A DNA stretch of 64,000 bases from an uncultured Pseudomonadota bacterium (GTDB lineage: Bacteria; Pseudomonadota; Gammaproteobacteria; Methylococcales; Methylomonadaceae): positions 1-64,000 of the forward strand of contig CAILJB010000114.1 of assembly GCA_903834465.1 (NCBI GenBank), in the 5' to 3' direction. Below the pieces are notes generated by a model. The model did not search any database and had not been told where the DNA came from. It saw nothing but the letters and a program-made list of their open reading frames with translations. Each line of letters opens with the position of its first letter. Position 1 is the stretch's first letter. This document shows positions 1 to 7,286 of the stretch, piece after piece. The position numbers and the translations under genes are program-made.

Positions 1-20
1 CCACGTTTTACTCTAGGCAT
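1..20 (-). CDS. rplT: 50S ribosomal protein L20, N-terminal fragment cut by the window edge
   Basis: Only the first six codons and part of the seventh are present, reading M-P-R-V-K-R on the minus strand, the canonical L20 N-terminus. It starts 16 bases after the rpmI stop codon, the normal rpmI-rplT order. L20 is a primary 23S rRNA-binding assembly protein and, in enterobacteria, the translational repressor of rpmI-rplT. The identification rests on these few residues plus position, which together are convincing. Confidence 0.85.
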
Positions 21-36
21 GATTTATCTCCGATTA

Positions 37-234
37 TTAAAGGTAAGGAATCATGCGGTTTGCCATGCGTAAATCTGAAGCGTGTACATGGTTTGGCGAG
101 CGCAATTGTCTTTTTCTTTTGGTTGTTTTTTTCGTCAAAATATGACGACGGTGTGAGTGACCACACTTAATACCGCCGTTGCCGGTACGCTTAAAGCGTT
201 TCGCAGCACCGCGATTGGTTTTGATTTTTGGCAT
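37..234 (-). CDS. rpmI: 50S ribosomal protein L35
   Basis: A 65-residue, Lys/Arg-rich protein beginning [14 protein letters not shown], the hallmark N-terminus of bacterial L35, and matching the family's usual length of about 65. It is a structural component of the large ribosomal subunit. A GGAG ribosome-binding site lies eight bases upstream of the ATG. It sits between infC and rplT, the standard order of the translation operon. A hairpin with a U-rich tail lies in the 108-base gap from infC, so rpmI-rplT expression may be partly uncoupled from infC. Confidence 0.97.
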   Translation of the reverse strand: MPKIKTNRGAAKRFKRTGNGGIKCGHSHRRHILTKKTTKRKRQLRSPNHVHASDLRMANRMIPYL

Positions 235-300
235 TTGTTTGCTCCAAATGAATTAAAAGAATCCCTGAAAAAAGTTCGTTTAGGCAAAATGCGGTGGCCT

Positions 301-336
301 AAACAAAACAAAAAGTCGCACCACCTTGTGCGACTT
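301..336 (-). terminator. Intrinsic terminator or attenuator between infC and rpmI
   Basis: A perfect 9-bp stem (313-321 pairing with 328-336) with a six-base loop is followed on the minus strand by a run of T interrupted only by single G residues (the A-rich stretch 301-314). It lies a few bases after the infC stop and upstream of rpmI. It looks like a classical Rho-independent terminator, but because rpmI and rplT have no obvious promoter in the remaining 66 bases it is more likely partial (an attenuator). Confidence 0.7.
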
Positions 337-342
337 GTACGA

Positions 343-867
343 CTATTTTTTCTTTTTCGGTGCCATGACCATAACCATTTGTCGCCCTTCCATTTTAGGA
401 AACTGCTCAACAATTGCCAAATCGTCCAAATCCTTTTCAATACGCTTCAAGACATCCATGCCCAATTCCTTATGCGCCATTTCACGACCACGATAACGCA
501 GAGTAATTTTGGTTTTATCGCCTTCGGTGAGGAATTTAATCAAATTTTTCAATTTAACTTGGTAATCGCCCTCATCCGTTCCAGGTCGGAATTTGATTTC
601 CTTAATCTGGATTTGCTTTTGATTTTTCTTCGCAACAGCGAGTTTTTTACTTTGCTCAAACTGAAATTTACCGTAGTTCATAATTTTACAAACCGGCGGA
701 TCTGCATTCGGTGAAATTTCCACTAAATCTAAATCCGCGTCATAAGCTATTTTTTTAGCTTCGTCTAACGGAATGATACCTAATGATTCACCATCTGCAC
801 CTGTGACTCTCACCCGCCGAGCGGTGATCATGTCGTTTAAGCGCGTTTCATCTTTTTTCGCAGCGAT
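343..867 (-). CDS. infC: Translation initiation factor IF-3, starting at an ATC codon
   Basis: IF-3 binds the 30S subunit, keeps it apart from 50S and checks the initiator tRNA and start codon. The protein contains the family signature V-E-I-S-P-N-A-x-P-P-V-C and the IF3-C block [11 protein letters not shown]. The first ATG (831) would give 162 residues and cut the conserved N-terminal R-L-N-D-x-I-T segment. Extending in frame to an ATC at 867 restores it (174 residues) and places the start eight bases after a perfect GGAGG. AUU/AUC starts are a known hallmark of infC, giving autoregulation because IF-3 discriminates against its own rare start codon. The start is therefore an inference from frame, Shine-Dalgarno and family length. 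The gene begins 20 bases after thrS and is surely co-transcribed with it. Confidence 0.95.
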   Translation of the reverse strand: MAAKKDETRLNDMITARRVRVTGADGESLGIIPLDEAKKIAYDADLDLVEISPNADPPVCKIMNYGKFQFEQSKKLAVAKKNQKQIQIKEIKFRPGTDEGDYQVKLKNLIKFLTEGDKTKITLRYRGREMAHKELGMDVLKRIEKDLDDLAIVEQFPKMEGRQMVMVMAPKKKK

Positions 868-880
868 ACCTTAATCCTCC
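865..880 (-). promoter_or_regulatory. infC ribosome-binding site with non-canonical ATC start
   Basis: Reading the minus strand, GGAGG (876-880) is followed by eight bases and then ATC (865-867), in frame with the whole of IF-3. No ATG, GTG or TTG is suitably placed after this strong Shine-Dalgarno. This fits the known IF-3 autoregulatory start-codon mechanism. Confidence 0.8.
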
Positions 881-887
881 ACGTTAA

Positions 888-2795
888 TTATTCTTTGTTT
901 GCGATAACTTGCGCGAGTTTTGCGCTAAAGTCTTCTATCGACAAACTACCTAAATCCTCACCCTTCTGAGTGCGTACCGTCATTTTTTGTTCTTCTAATT
1001 CTTTGTCACCGATGATGACAAGATACGGCACTCGTTGCATAGAATGTTCGCGGATTTTAAACCCGATCTTTTCATTTCTCAAGTCTATTTTGACGCGAAT
1101 GCCTTGAGATTCCAATGATTTAAACACTTGTTGTGCATAATCGGCATGACGATCGGCAATTACCATCACCATCACTTGCACCGGTGACAGCCATGTAGGG
1201 AACGTTCCCGCATGCTGTTCAATTAAAATTCCCGTGAAGCGTTCAAGCGAACCTAAAATTGCGCGATGTAGCATTACCGGCACTTGGCGCGAACCATCTT
1301 CGGCAACAAAACTTGCGCCTAAACGTCCTGGCATTGAAAAATCGACTTGAATTGTGCCGCATTGCCAAACGCGACCGATACAATCTTTTAATGAAAATTC
1401 AATTTTAGGACCATAAAATGCGCCTTCGCCCGGTTGTAATTCCCAAACCAATCCTTTTGCATTTAAGGCAAGTTCTAACGCGGCTTCTGCTTTATCCCAA
1501 ACTTCGTCACTACCAACACGATTTTCAGGGCGCGTCGAAAGTTTAATAATGACATCGTTGAAGCCAAAATCTTTATATACGTCGAAAAGCAATTCGATAA
1601 ATGTGGCGACTTCTTCTTGAATTTGTGATTCAGCGCAGAAAATATGTGCGTCGTCTTGGACAAAATTTCTAACGCGCATCAAACCATGCAGTGTGCCAGA
1701 CGGTTCGTTACGGTGACATGAACCAAATTCAGCCAAACGAATTGGCAAATCACGGTAACTTTTCATGCCTTGATTGAAAATTTGAACATGGCACGGGCAG
1801 TTCATCGGTTTAATCGCGTAATCCCGATTTTCCGAATGTGACGTAAAAATCATCGCACCGAATTTGTCCCAATGTCCTGATTTTTCCCACAACGAACGGT
1901 CAACGAGTTGCGGTGTTCTGACTTCGCCATAACCATTCACACGCAATTTTTCGCGGATGTATTGTTCAATTTGTTGGTAAATCGTCCAACCTTTTTCATG
2001 CCAAAACACCATACCAGGTGCTTCTTCTTGAATATGAAAAAAATCTAATGTTTTTGCTAATTTGCGATGATCGCGTTTTTCGGCTTCTTCCAAACGGGTC
2101 AAATAGGCTTGTAATTCTTTTTTATCTGCCCACGCTGTGCCGTAAATGCGTTGCAACATTTCGTTTTTCGCATCGCCACGCCAATATGCACCCGCGATTT
2201 TCATCAATTTGAATGCGCCTAATTTCCCTGTACTTGGAACATGCGGACCACGACATAAATCGGTGAAATTGCCTTGATTATAAAGCGATAAATCTTGGTC
2301 AGCTGGAATAGATTCAATGATTTCAGCTTTATATTTCTCACCTTGATTTTTGAAAAAATTCACCGCTTCGTCACGCGATAAAACTGAACGCAAAACAGGG
2401 ATATTTTCAGCAACCAATTGCTGCATTTTCGCTTCAATTTTTTCTAAATCTTCGGGCGTAAACGGACGCGAATAGGCAAAATCATAGTAAAAACCGTTTT
2501 CGATGACAGGACCGATGGTGACTTGTGCTTCAGGACATAATTGTTTGACTGCTTGTGCTAATAAATGCGCGGTGGAATGGCGAATAACATCAACACCTTC
2601 ATCGTCTTTGGCTGTGATAATTTGCAGTTGTGAATCTGTTTGAATAATCGTGCTGGCATCAACAAGTTTTCCGTTGACTTTTCCAGCAAGCGTGGCTTTG
2701 GCAAGCCCTGCGCCGATAGATTGAGCAACTTCAAGCACGCTAAGTGGTGCGTCGTAATTTCGTTGAGAACCGTCTGGGAGCGTAATAACTAACAT
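888..2795 (-). CDS. thrS: Threonine--tRNA ligase
   Basis: Charges tRNA-Thr in the cytoplasm. At 635 residues it is the usual full length. Domains in order: TGS (about 1-61), the editing domain with H73-x3-H77 and C181/H185 that hydrolyses Ser-tRNA-Thr, the class II catalytic core (about 245-530) with zinc ligands C333 (M-N-C-P-C-H), H384 (D-D-A-H) and a third His in V-M-L-H-R-A, and the C-terminal anticodon-binding domain. It is the first protein gene of the thrS-infC-rpmI-rplT operon. The 61 bases between it and the tRNA-Val gene hold a terminator-like hairpin but no room for a normal promoter, so transcription probably comes from the tRNA promoter. I see no T-box and no clear tRNA-Thr mimic operator in the leader. 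Confidence 0.98.
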   Translation of the reverse strand: MLVITLPDGSQRNYDAPLSVLEVAQSIGAGLAKATLAGKVNGKLVDASTIIQTDSQLQIITAKDDEGVDVIRHSTAHLLAQAVKQLCPEAQVTIGPVIENGFYYDFAYSRPFTPEDLEKIEAKMQQLVAENIPVLRSVLSRDEAVNFFKNQGEKYKAEIIESIPADQDLSLYNQGNFTDLCRGPHVPSTGKLGAFKLMKIAGAYWRGDAKNEMLQRIYGTAWADKKELQAYLTRLEEAEKRDHRKLAKTLDFFHIQEEAPGMVFWHEKGWTIYQQIEQYIREKLRVNGYGEVRTPQLVDRSLWEKSGHWDKFGAMIFTSHSENRDYAIKPMNCPCHVQIFNQGMKSYRDLPIRLAEFGSCHRNEPSGTLHGLMRVRNFVQDDAHIFCAESQIQEEVATFIELLFDVYKDFGFNDVIIKLSTRPENRVGSDEVWDKAEAALELALNAKGLVWELQPGEGAFYGPKIEFSLKDCIGRVWQCGTIQVDFSMPGRLGASFVAEDGSRQVPVMLHRAILGSLERFTGILIEQHAGTFPTWLSPVQVMVMVIADRHADYAQQVFKSLESQGIRVKIDLRNEKIGFKIREHSMQRVPYLVIIGDKELEEQKMTVRTQKGEDLGSLSIEDFSAKLAQVIANKE

Positions 2796-2821
2796 TGTTG
2801 AAAACCGTTAAGTAGCACAAT

Positions 2822-2847
2822 AAAAAAAAGCACTGACCAGCAGTGCT
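2822..2847 (-). terminator. Terminator or attenuator between tRNA-Val and thrS
   Basis: A 7-bp stem (2829-2835 with 2841-2847, extendable by two A-T pairs) with a five-base loop is followed on the minus strand by eight T. It lies directly 3' of the tRNA gene. It would end a tRNA-only transcript; read-through would give the thrS operon mRNA. Confidence 0.8.
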
Positions 2848-2856
2848 TTATTTGTT

Positions 2857-2933
2857 TGGTAGGCACGAGTGGACTCGAACCACCGACCCCCACCATGTCA
2901 AGGTGGTGCTCTAACCAACTGAGCTACGCGCCT
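2857..2933 (-). tRNA. tRNA-Val, anticodon GAC
   Basis: A 77-base cloverleaf with CCA encoded at the 3' end (2857-2859). The acceptor stem AGGCGCG pairs with CGTGCCT with one G-U. The D-arm carries AGCTCAGTTGGTTAGAGC, the anticodon stem CCACC/GGTGG closes the loop TTGACAT with anticodon GAC, and the T-arm contains GGTTCGAGTCC. It closely resembles the enterobacterial tRNA-Val(GAC). A strong sigma-70-type promoter lies just upstream. Confidence 0.97.
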
Positions 2934-2958
2934 GAAATCTTGCAATTTCAATGCAGCA

Positions 2959-2986
2959 ATTATACCAATTGATTCGTTTTTCGCAA
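2959..2986 (-). promoter_or_regulatory. Sigma-70-type promoter for tRNA-Val and probably the thrS operon
   Basis: On the minus strand a perfect TATAAT (2959-2964) is preceded after 16 bases by TTGCGA (2981-2986), matching four of six bases of the -35 consensus. The predicted start, near 2952, is about 19 bases before the mature tRNA 5' end. Confidence 0.75.
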
Positions 2987-3037
2987 CTTTTTTATCTTTT
3001 GGTGCAACGCCATTGAAATTTAAATTCGGATTTAAAG

Positions 3038-3067
3038 TTTTTAGGATGGAAGGCAAGCCTTTATAAT
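3038..3067 (+). promoter_or_regulatory. Probable efp promoter
   Basis: A perfect -10 box TATAAT (3062-3067) lies 33 bases before the efp ATG. The -35 is weak (TTTTTA at 3038-3043, spacing 18). A perfect inverted repeat AAGGC-AA-GCCTT ends just before the -10 and could be an operator, but its function is unknown. Confidence 0.5.
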
Positions 3068-3100
3068 GACACTTTAACTTTTTAATCTTTTGAGGAAAAA

Positions 3101-3670
3101 ATGGCAGTTTATAGCACCAATGAATTTAGATCTGGCTTAAAAGTCATGTTAGATAACGACCCCTGTGCAATTATCGAAAATGAATTTGTAAAACCGGGCA
3201 AAGGACAAGCCTTTAATCGTGTCAAAATCCGCAATTTAAAAACCGGTCGCGTTATCGAACGTACCTTTAAATCTGGCGAAACACTCGAAGGAGCAGACGT
3301 TGTCGATATGGAAATGCAATATTTGTATAACGATGGCGATTATCGCCATTTCATGATGCAAGATACGTTTGAACAATATCAAGCGGATGCAAAAATTGTC
3401 GGTGACGCAGGTTTATGGTTAAAAGACCAAGACATGTGTACAGTCACGTTATGGAATGACGCGCCACTTGCGGTCACGCCTGCCAATTTCGTGGAATTGG
3501 AAATTGTCGAAACTGATCCCGGCGTGCGTGGTGATACTTCAGGCGGTGGCGGTAAACCTGCGAAATTATCAACCGGCGCAGTGGTTCGCGTGCCATTATT
3601 TGTGGCGCAAAATGAAGTTATCAAAGTTGATACCCGTACTGGCGAATACATTTCGCGCGTCAAAGAATAA
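3101..3670 (+). CDS. efp: Elongation factor P
   Basis: EF-P binds between the P and E sites of stalled ribosomes and relieves pausing at polyproline stretches. The 189-residue protein has the three beta-barrel domains of the family (KOW-like about 1-65, two OB folds about 66-189) and the C-terminal Y-I-S-R-V. The loop K-P-G-K-G-Q carries Lys34, the residue that EpmA/EpmB modify with beta-lysine. A GAGG ribosome-binding site lies five bases before the ATG. The modifying enzyme EpmA is encoded six bases downstream, so modification of Lys34 in this organism is well supported by context. Confidence 0.98.
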   Translation: MAVYSTNEFRSGLKVMLDNDPCAIIENEFVKPGKGQAFNRVKIRNLKTGRVIERTFKSGETLEGADVVDMEMQYLYNDGDYRHFMMQDTFEQYQADAKIVGDAGLWLKDQDMCTVTLWNDAPLAVTPANFVELEIVETDPGVRGDTSGGGGKPAKLSTGAVVRVPLFVAQNEVIKVDTRTGEYISRVKE

Positions 3671-3676
3671 GCCAGC

Positions 3677-4663
3677 GTGCAAAATTCAACACCACTGAAT
3701 TGGCAACCAAGCTGTTCGATTGAATTATTGCACCGCAGAGCGCGAATGCTGCAATGTATTCGCGCTTTTTTTGCGGCGCGTAATGTGCAGGAAGTGGAAA
3801 CTCCCCTGCTCAGTCACGCCAGCGGCACCGATGCACAACTTGCGTTTTTCACATCCACTTACGAAACACCGCCCTATTCTCAGACGTTATTTCTGCAGAC
3901 ATCGCCCGAATTTGCGATGAAACGGTTATTAGCCGCAGGCAGTGGTTCGATTTATCAAATTTGCAAAGCCTTTCGTAATGGCGAGGCTGGACGTTTTCAC
4001 AATCCTGAATTCACCATTTTGGAATGGTATCGCGTTAGATTTGATTTAGCGCAATTGATGGAAGAAGTAGAAGCCTTATTTGATATTTTGTTTGATGGAC
4101 GATTAAACGCCCCTCAACGAGTGAGTTATCAAACCGTCTTTGAGCAATACACCGGTTTGAATGCACTCATTTTTTCTTACACGGATTATTGTACTTACGC
4201 TAATCAAAATGATTTAAGTGATGCAATTGCCTTGTGTGGGCAAAATCACGCCTTGTGGTTAGATTTCTTGTTTAGCTTTTGCGTGCAACCGTATTTAGGC
4301 AAGAATGGTTTGTGTTTAGTTTACGGTTATCCCGCGTGTCAATCGTCGTTAGCGCGATTGAATGCAGAAAATCCGTTAATGACCGAGCGCGTCGAAATAT
4401 TTATGAATGGTATTGAATTAGGAAATGGTTTTTATGAATTAGCCGATGCTGACGAACAAAATCGCCGGTTTGATTCTGAAATTCAAATCCGCCAACAAGA
4501 AAATTTGCCCGTAGCGGTCAAAGATGAACGTTTGTTAGCTGCCTTGAAAAACGGTTTGCCTGATTGCTCAGGCATTGCGCTAGGATTGGATAGAATATTG
4601 ATGGTCTTAACGAACTCAACCGCGATTGCTGACGTAGTGAGTTTTGATATTACTCGCGCTTAA
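3677..4663 (+). CDS. epmA: EF-P--(R)-beta-lysine ligase (EpmA/GenX/PoxA)
   Basis: A 328-residue class II lysyl-tRNA synthetase paralogue that lacks the N-terminal anticodon-binding domain and instead ligates (R)-beta-lysine to Lys34 of EF-P. Visible family features: the N-terminal W-Q-P-S, the E-V-E-T-P motif 1, motif 2 F-R-N-G-E-x-G-R-F-H-N-P-E-F, and the C-terminal G-x-A-L-G-L-D-R motif 3. The start is a GTG six bases after the efp stop, which places W-Q-P-S where it belongs; no strong ribosome-binding site is visible, suggesting translational coupling to efp. The partner aminomutase EpmB is not in the window. Its 3' end overlaps the convergent next gene by four bases. Confidence 0.96.
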   Translation: MQNSTPLNWQPSCSIELLHRRARMLQCIRAFFAARNVQEVETPLLSHASGTDAQLAFFTSTYETPPYSQTLFLQTSPEFAMKRLLAAGSGSIYQICKAFRNGEAGRFHNPEFTILEWYRVRFDLAQLMEEVEALFDILFDGRLNAPQRVSYQTVFEQYTGLNALIFSYTDYCTYANQNDLSDAIALCGQNHALWLDFLFSFCVQPYLGKNGLCLVYGYPACQSSLARLNAENPLMTERVEIFMNGIELGNGFYELADADEQNRRFDSEIQIRQQENLPVAVKDERLLAALKNGLPDCSGIALGLDRILMVLTNSTAIADVVSFDITRA

Positions 4664-5103
4664 TTATCTACTTTAGAGATGCCGTCTAATGACCAATTCG
4701 CGAAATCTGAAGCACCGCTGGTATCATCGCCATTTTTATAACTGATTCGACACACATATTTATGTTTTTTAGCTGCCGCGCCCTCATGCGACACATCGGC
4801 TTCGGCACTAACAACGTATTCATAATTACCCAAACTCCACGCATTTAACGGTTTTTCCGGTAATGTCACTGTCGTTTTTTCATCCAAACTGGCTTTAAGA
4901 TGTGCATTGCAATGTTGGAAGGCAAATTCTGTCATCGGCGATGATTGAGAAATCATGCTGCCTTGATCTTTACTGTCGATTAAAAATAAATCCGATGCGG
5001 CGACTTCTTTTGCTTTGGGAATCAGAACTTCGCGTTGCAACAGAACTAAAGCAATCACGGAAGCAATTAACGCAAAAAGTTTTTTCTTACTCATTTGGTT
5101 CAT
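4660..5103 (-). CDS. Membrane-anchored protein of unknown function with a possible flavinylation motif
   Basis: I do not recognise the family. The 147-residue protein has a short basic N-terminus and one hydrophobic segment (about 9-23), followed by R-E-V-L-I-P-K, so it is probably an inner-membrane protein with a periplasmic domain. Two cysteines (65 and 118) could form a disulfide. Near the C-terminus D126-D-T-S-G-A-S132 matches the pattern D-x-x-S/T-G-A-S/T that ApbE enzymes modify with FMN. This may be chance, since the flanking sequence does not clearly resemble an FMN_bind domain. A second ATG at codon 4 is equally plausible as start. It is convergent with epmA, overlapping it by four bases. 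Confidence 0.7.
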   Translation of the reverse strand: MNQMSKKKLFALIASVIALVLLQREVLIPKAKEVAASDLFLIDSKDQGSMISQSSPMTEFAFQHCNAHLKASLDEKTTVTLPEKPLNAWSLGNYEYVVSAEADVSHEGAAAKKHKYVCRISYKNGDDTSGASDFANWSLDGISKVDN

Positions 5104-5173
5104 AAAATCACTGTTTTAAAAAGGTTAATAAGGTGTGAATTGTACGCGCTAAAGGTTGGATTCGACATTAAAA

Positions 5174-5971
5174 TCAATAGCCCTCCACATCGAGTTGCAA
5201 TTCATGCAACGGCGTGTCAATGCGATGCACCGCTGAAATCACCTCTCCATCGTCATACAAGTCAAGAATCCGATAACCGGGCGGCGTTCTATCCATACTA
5301 AAATTTGCGCTGTTGAGCGAAAATTGAAAACAGGTCGATGGTGTGCCAAAAACAGCGACATTACCGAATTTTTTATCCATTTCTTGATGAATATGTCCCG
5401 TGGTAATAACGCGCATAGTAGGATAACGCGCCACCATATCTAAAAACGCCTGACTATTTTCAATCGTCATCGTGTCTAACCACGCGCTACCGGTTGGTAA
5501 ACAATTATGATGCACTGCACATACCGTAAATAAATCACGGTGTTCTTTTAAACATGCTTCCAAAAAATCCAACTCTGACTGAGCTAATCGACCGGCTTCA
5601 CTGTGTAAAATTTGGCTATTGAGCGTGACAATTTGCCATTTTCCCCACACAGTTTGTTTGCGACAATTTACCAGCGGCGTGTTCAAAACTTGCTGCATTA
5701 ACGAATAATCATCATGATTTCCCGATAAACATAAAGTTGGGATTTTGTGCGTTTCAATTTTATGCAAAATACGCTGATAACTTGCTGTGCAAGGTGATTG
5801 TGCTAAATCACCGGATAATAACAGCACGTCGTATTGGGCGCGTTGTTCAAAAGCATGTGCTAAAACAGTGTGAAAATAATGCTCCGTGTTCACACCCAAC
5901 AAGGTGCTTTCTGGTGTAGGTAAAACGTGTAAATCAGTCAGTTGTAATATGGACAAACAAGGCGATTTCAT
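5174..5971 (-). CDS. cpdA: 3',5'-cyclic-AMP phosphodiesterase (CpdA-like metallophosphatase)
   Basis: A 265-residue calcineurin-like phosphoesterase, about the length of CpdA. The metal-binding motifs appear in order: D-L-H near the N-terminus (L-T-D-L-H), S-G-D-L, G-N-H-D, an isolated V-H-H, and G-H-I-H. The family hydrolyses cAMP to AMP in the cytoplasm and so lowers CRP signalling. It lies seven bases after argA at the end of a co-directional run. Class III cyclic nucleotide phosphodiesterases are hard to separate from related phosphatases by motif alone, so the substrate is inferred from length and family likeness. Confidence 0.85.
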   Translation of the reverse strand: MKSPCLSILQLTDLHVLPTPESTLLGVNTEHYFHTVLAHAFEQRAQYDVLLLSGDLAQSPCTASYQRILHKIETHKIPTLCLSGNHDDYSLMQQVLNTPLVNCRKQTVWGKWQIVTLNSQILHSEAGRLAQSELDFLEACLKEHRDLFTVCAVHHNCLPTGSAWLDTMTIENSQAFLDMVARYPTMRVITTGHIHQEMDKKFGNVAVFGTPSTCFQFSLNSANFSMDRTPPGYRILDLYDDGEVISAVHRIDTPLHELQLDVEGY

Positions 5972-5978
5972 TCAACGA

Positions 5979-7286
5979 TTACTCAATGGTTTTGAAAAGA
6001 ATTTTAGAATTTCGTTGCGGATTATAAAGGGCTTTAAGAAAATCAGGAACTTTTGCCCATTCGCATAATGAAAACCCACGCTCAACAAACCATTGCACTG
6101 TCTGTGTAGATAAGACAAATAATGTTTGTACACCGTGTTGTTTCGCCTGTGTTAAAGCCGTAGAAAATAAACGTTGTCCGCGTGCGCCACCTTGATAATC
6201 TTTATGCACCGCAAGACACGCTAACACGGCATAGTTTTCCGGCGCAAGATGCAATGCCGTACAACCGATAATTAACCCATCGCGCTCAATAACCACATAA
6301 TCGGCGATTTCCATTTCAATTTTTTCACGCGAGCGTTTTGCCAAAATGCCGCGTTGTTCAAGTGGTTTTATCAACTCCAAAATGCCGCCAATATCGTTTA
6401 ACGTCGCGGCACGGCAAATTTCATAAGGTGCAGAACTGATTAACGTTCCAACACCGTCGCGGGTAAATAATTCCAATAACAACGCACCATCGAGATGACG
6501 ATTTAATAAATGCACACGCGCAATTCCCGCATTACAGTTCTCAATTGCTGCCTGTAACGGCTGGCGCATAATGTCGGGTAAAGTGTCGTTTTGTTCTAAT
6601 AACGCATTAGCCTCTTCGGTCGTCAATTGAGCAATCAAATTTCCGTTTGCATCGATGCAACTTTGTTCGGTAAGAAAAATCAATTTTTCCGCATTTAATG
6701 CAATTGAGACAGCCGTAGCGACTTGTTCAGCAGATAAATTAAATACATCGCCGCTCGGCGAATACCCAATGGGTGAAATTAAAACTAAATTATTTTGTTC
6801 AAGTTGTGCGTGAATGGCATCGCTGTTAATGCGACGCACCGCGCCAGTATGTGTGTAATCAATGCCGTCAATGACACCAATAGGTTTTGCAACCACAAAA
6901 TTGCCCGACGCAACTTTAAGTTCAGCATTTGCCATCGGTGAATTTGCCAATCCCATTGAAAGCAATGCTTCAATTTCAACACGCACCAAACCAGCGGCTT
7001 CTTTTACACATTGCAACGCCACATCGTCGGTAATTCGCAACCGATTATGAAATCGGGCAGGATGATTGAGTTTTTGTAAACGCGCATCGATTTGTGGACG
7101 AATGCCATGCACCAAAACCAAACGAATGCCTAAACTACTGAGTAATGTAAAATCATGAATCAGATTTTGAAATGACTCATCTTGCAACGCTTCGCCACCG
7201 AAATTGATGACAAACGTTTTATGACGATGCGCTTGAATATAAGGCGATGAACCGCGAAACCAGTGGACGAAATTATTATTTATCAC
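5979..7286 (-). CDS. argA: Amino-acid N-acetyltransferase (N-acetylglutamate synthase)
   Basis: Makes N-acetylglutamate from glutamate and acetyl-CoA, the first step of arginine synthesis. The 435-residue protein has the bacterial ArgA architecture: an N-terminal amino-acid-kinase-like domain (about 20-270, with I-N-F-G-G-E-A and V-L-V-H-G) that binds arginine but lacks kinase function, and a C-terminal GNAT domain (about 285-430) with the acetyl-CoA loop Q-G-G-A-R-G-Q-R-L. The start is a GTG overlapping the stop of the upstream gene as GTGA, so translation is probably coupled. Feedback inhibition by arginine is a family property, not something visible here. Confidence 0.96.
   Translation of the reverse strand: MINNNFVHWFRGSSPYIQAHRHKTFVINFGGEALQDESFQNLIHDFTLLSSLGIRLVLVHGIRPQIDARLQKLNHPARFHNRLRITDDVALQCVKEAAGLVRVEIEALLSMGLANSPMANAELKVASGNFVVAKPIGVIDGIDYTHTGAVRRINSDAIHAQLEQNNLVLISPIGYSPSGDVFNLSAEQVATAVSIALNAEKLIFLTEQSCIDANGNLIAQLTTEEANALLEQNDTLPDIMRQPLQAAIENCNAGIARVHLLNRHLDGALLLELFTRDGVGTLISSAPYEICRAATLNDIGGILELIKPLEQRGILAKRSREKIEMEIADYVVIERDGLIIGCTALHLAPENYAVLACLAVHKDYQGGARGQRLFSTALTQAKQHGVQTLFVLSTQTVQWFVERGFSLCEWAKVPDFLKALYNPQRNSKILFKTIE

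Noticed and set aside
157-714. A 185-codon plus-strand open frame over infC and rpmI
   Set aside because: It lies entirely opposite well-recognised ribosomal operon genes and resembles no protein.
2796-2986. A T-box riboswitch controlling thrS
   Set aside because: The structured element upstream is a complete tRNA-Val(GAC) gene with its own CCA end and promoter; no T-box bulge sequence or Thr specifier loop was seen, and T-boxes are rare in gammaproteobacteria.
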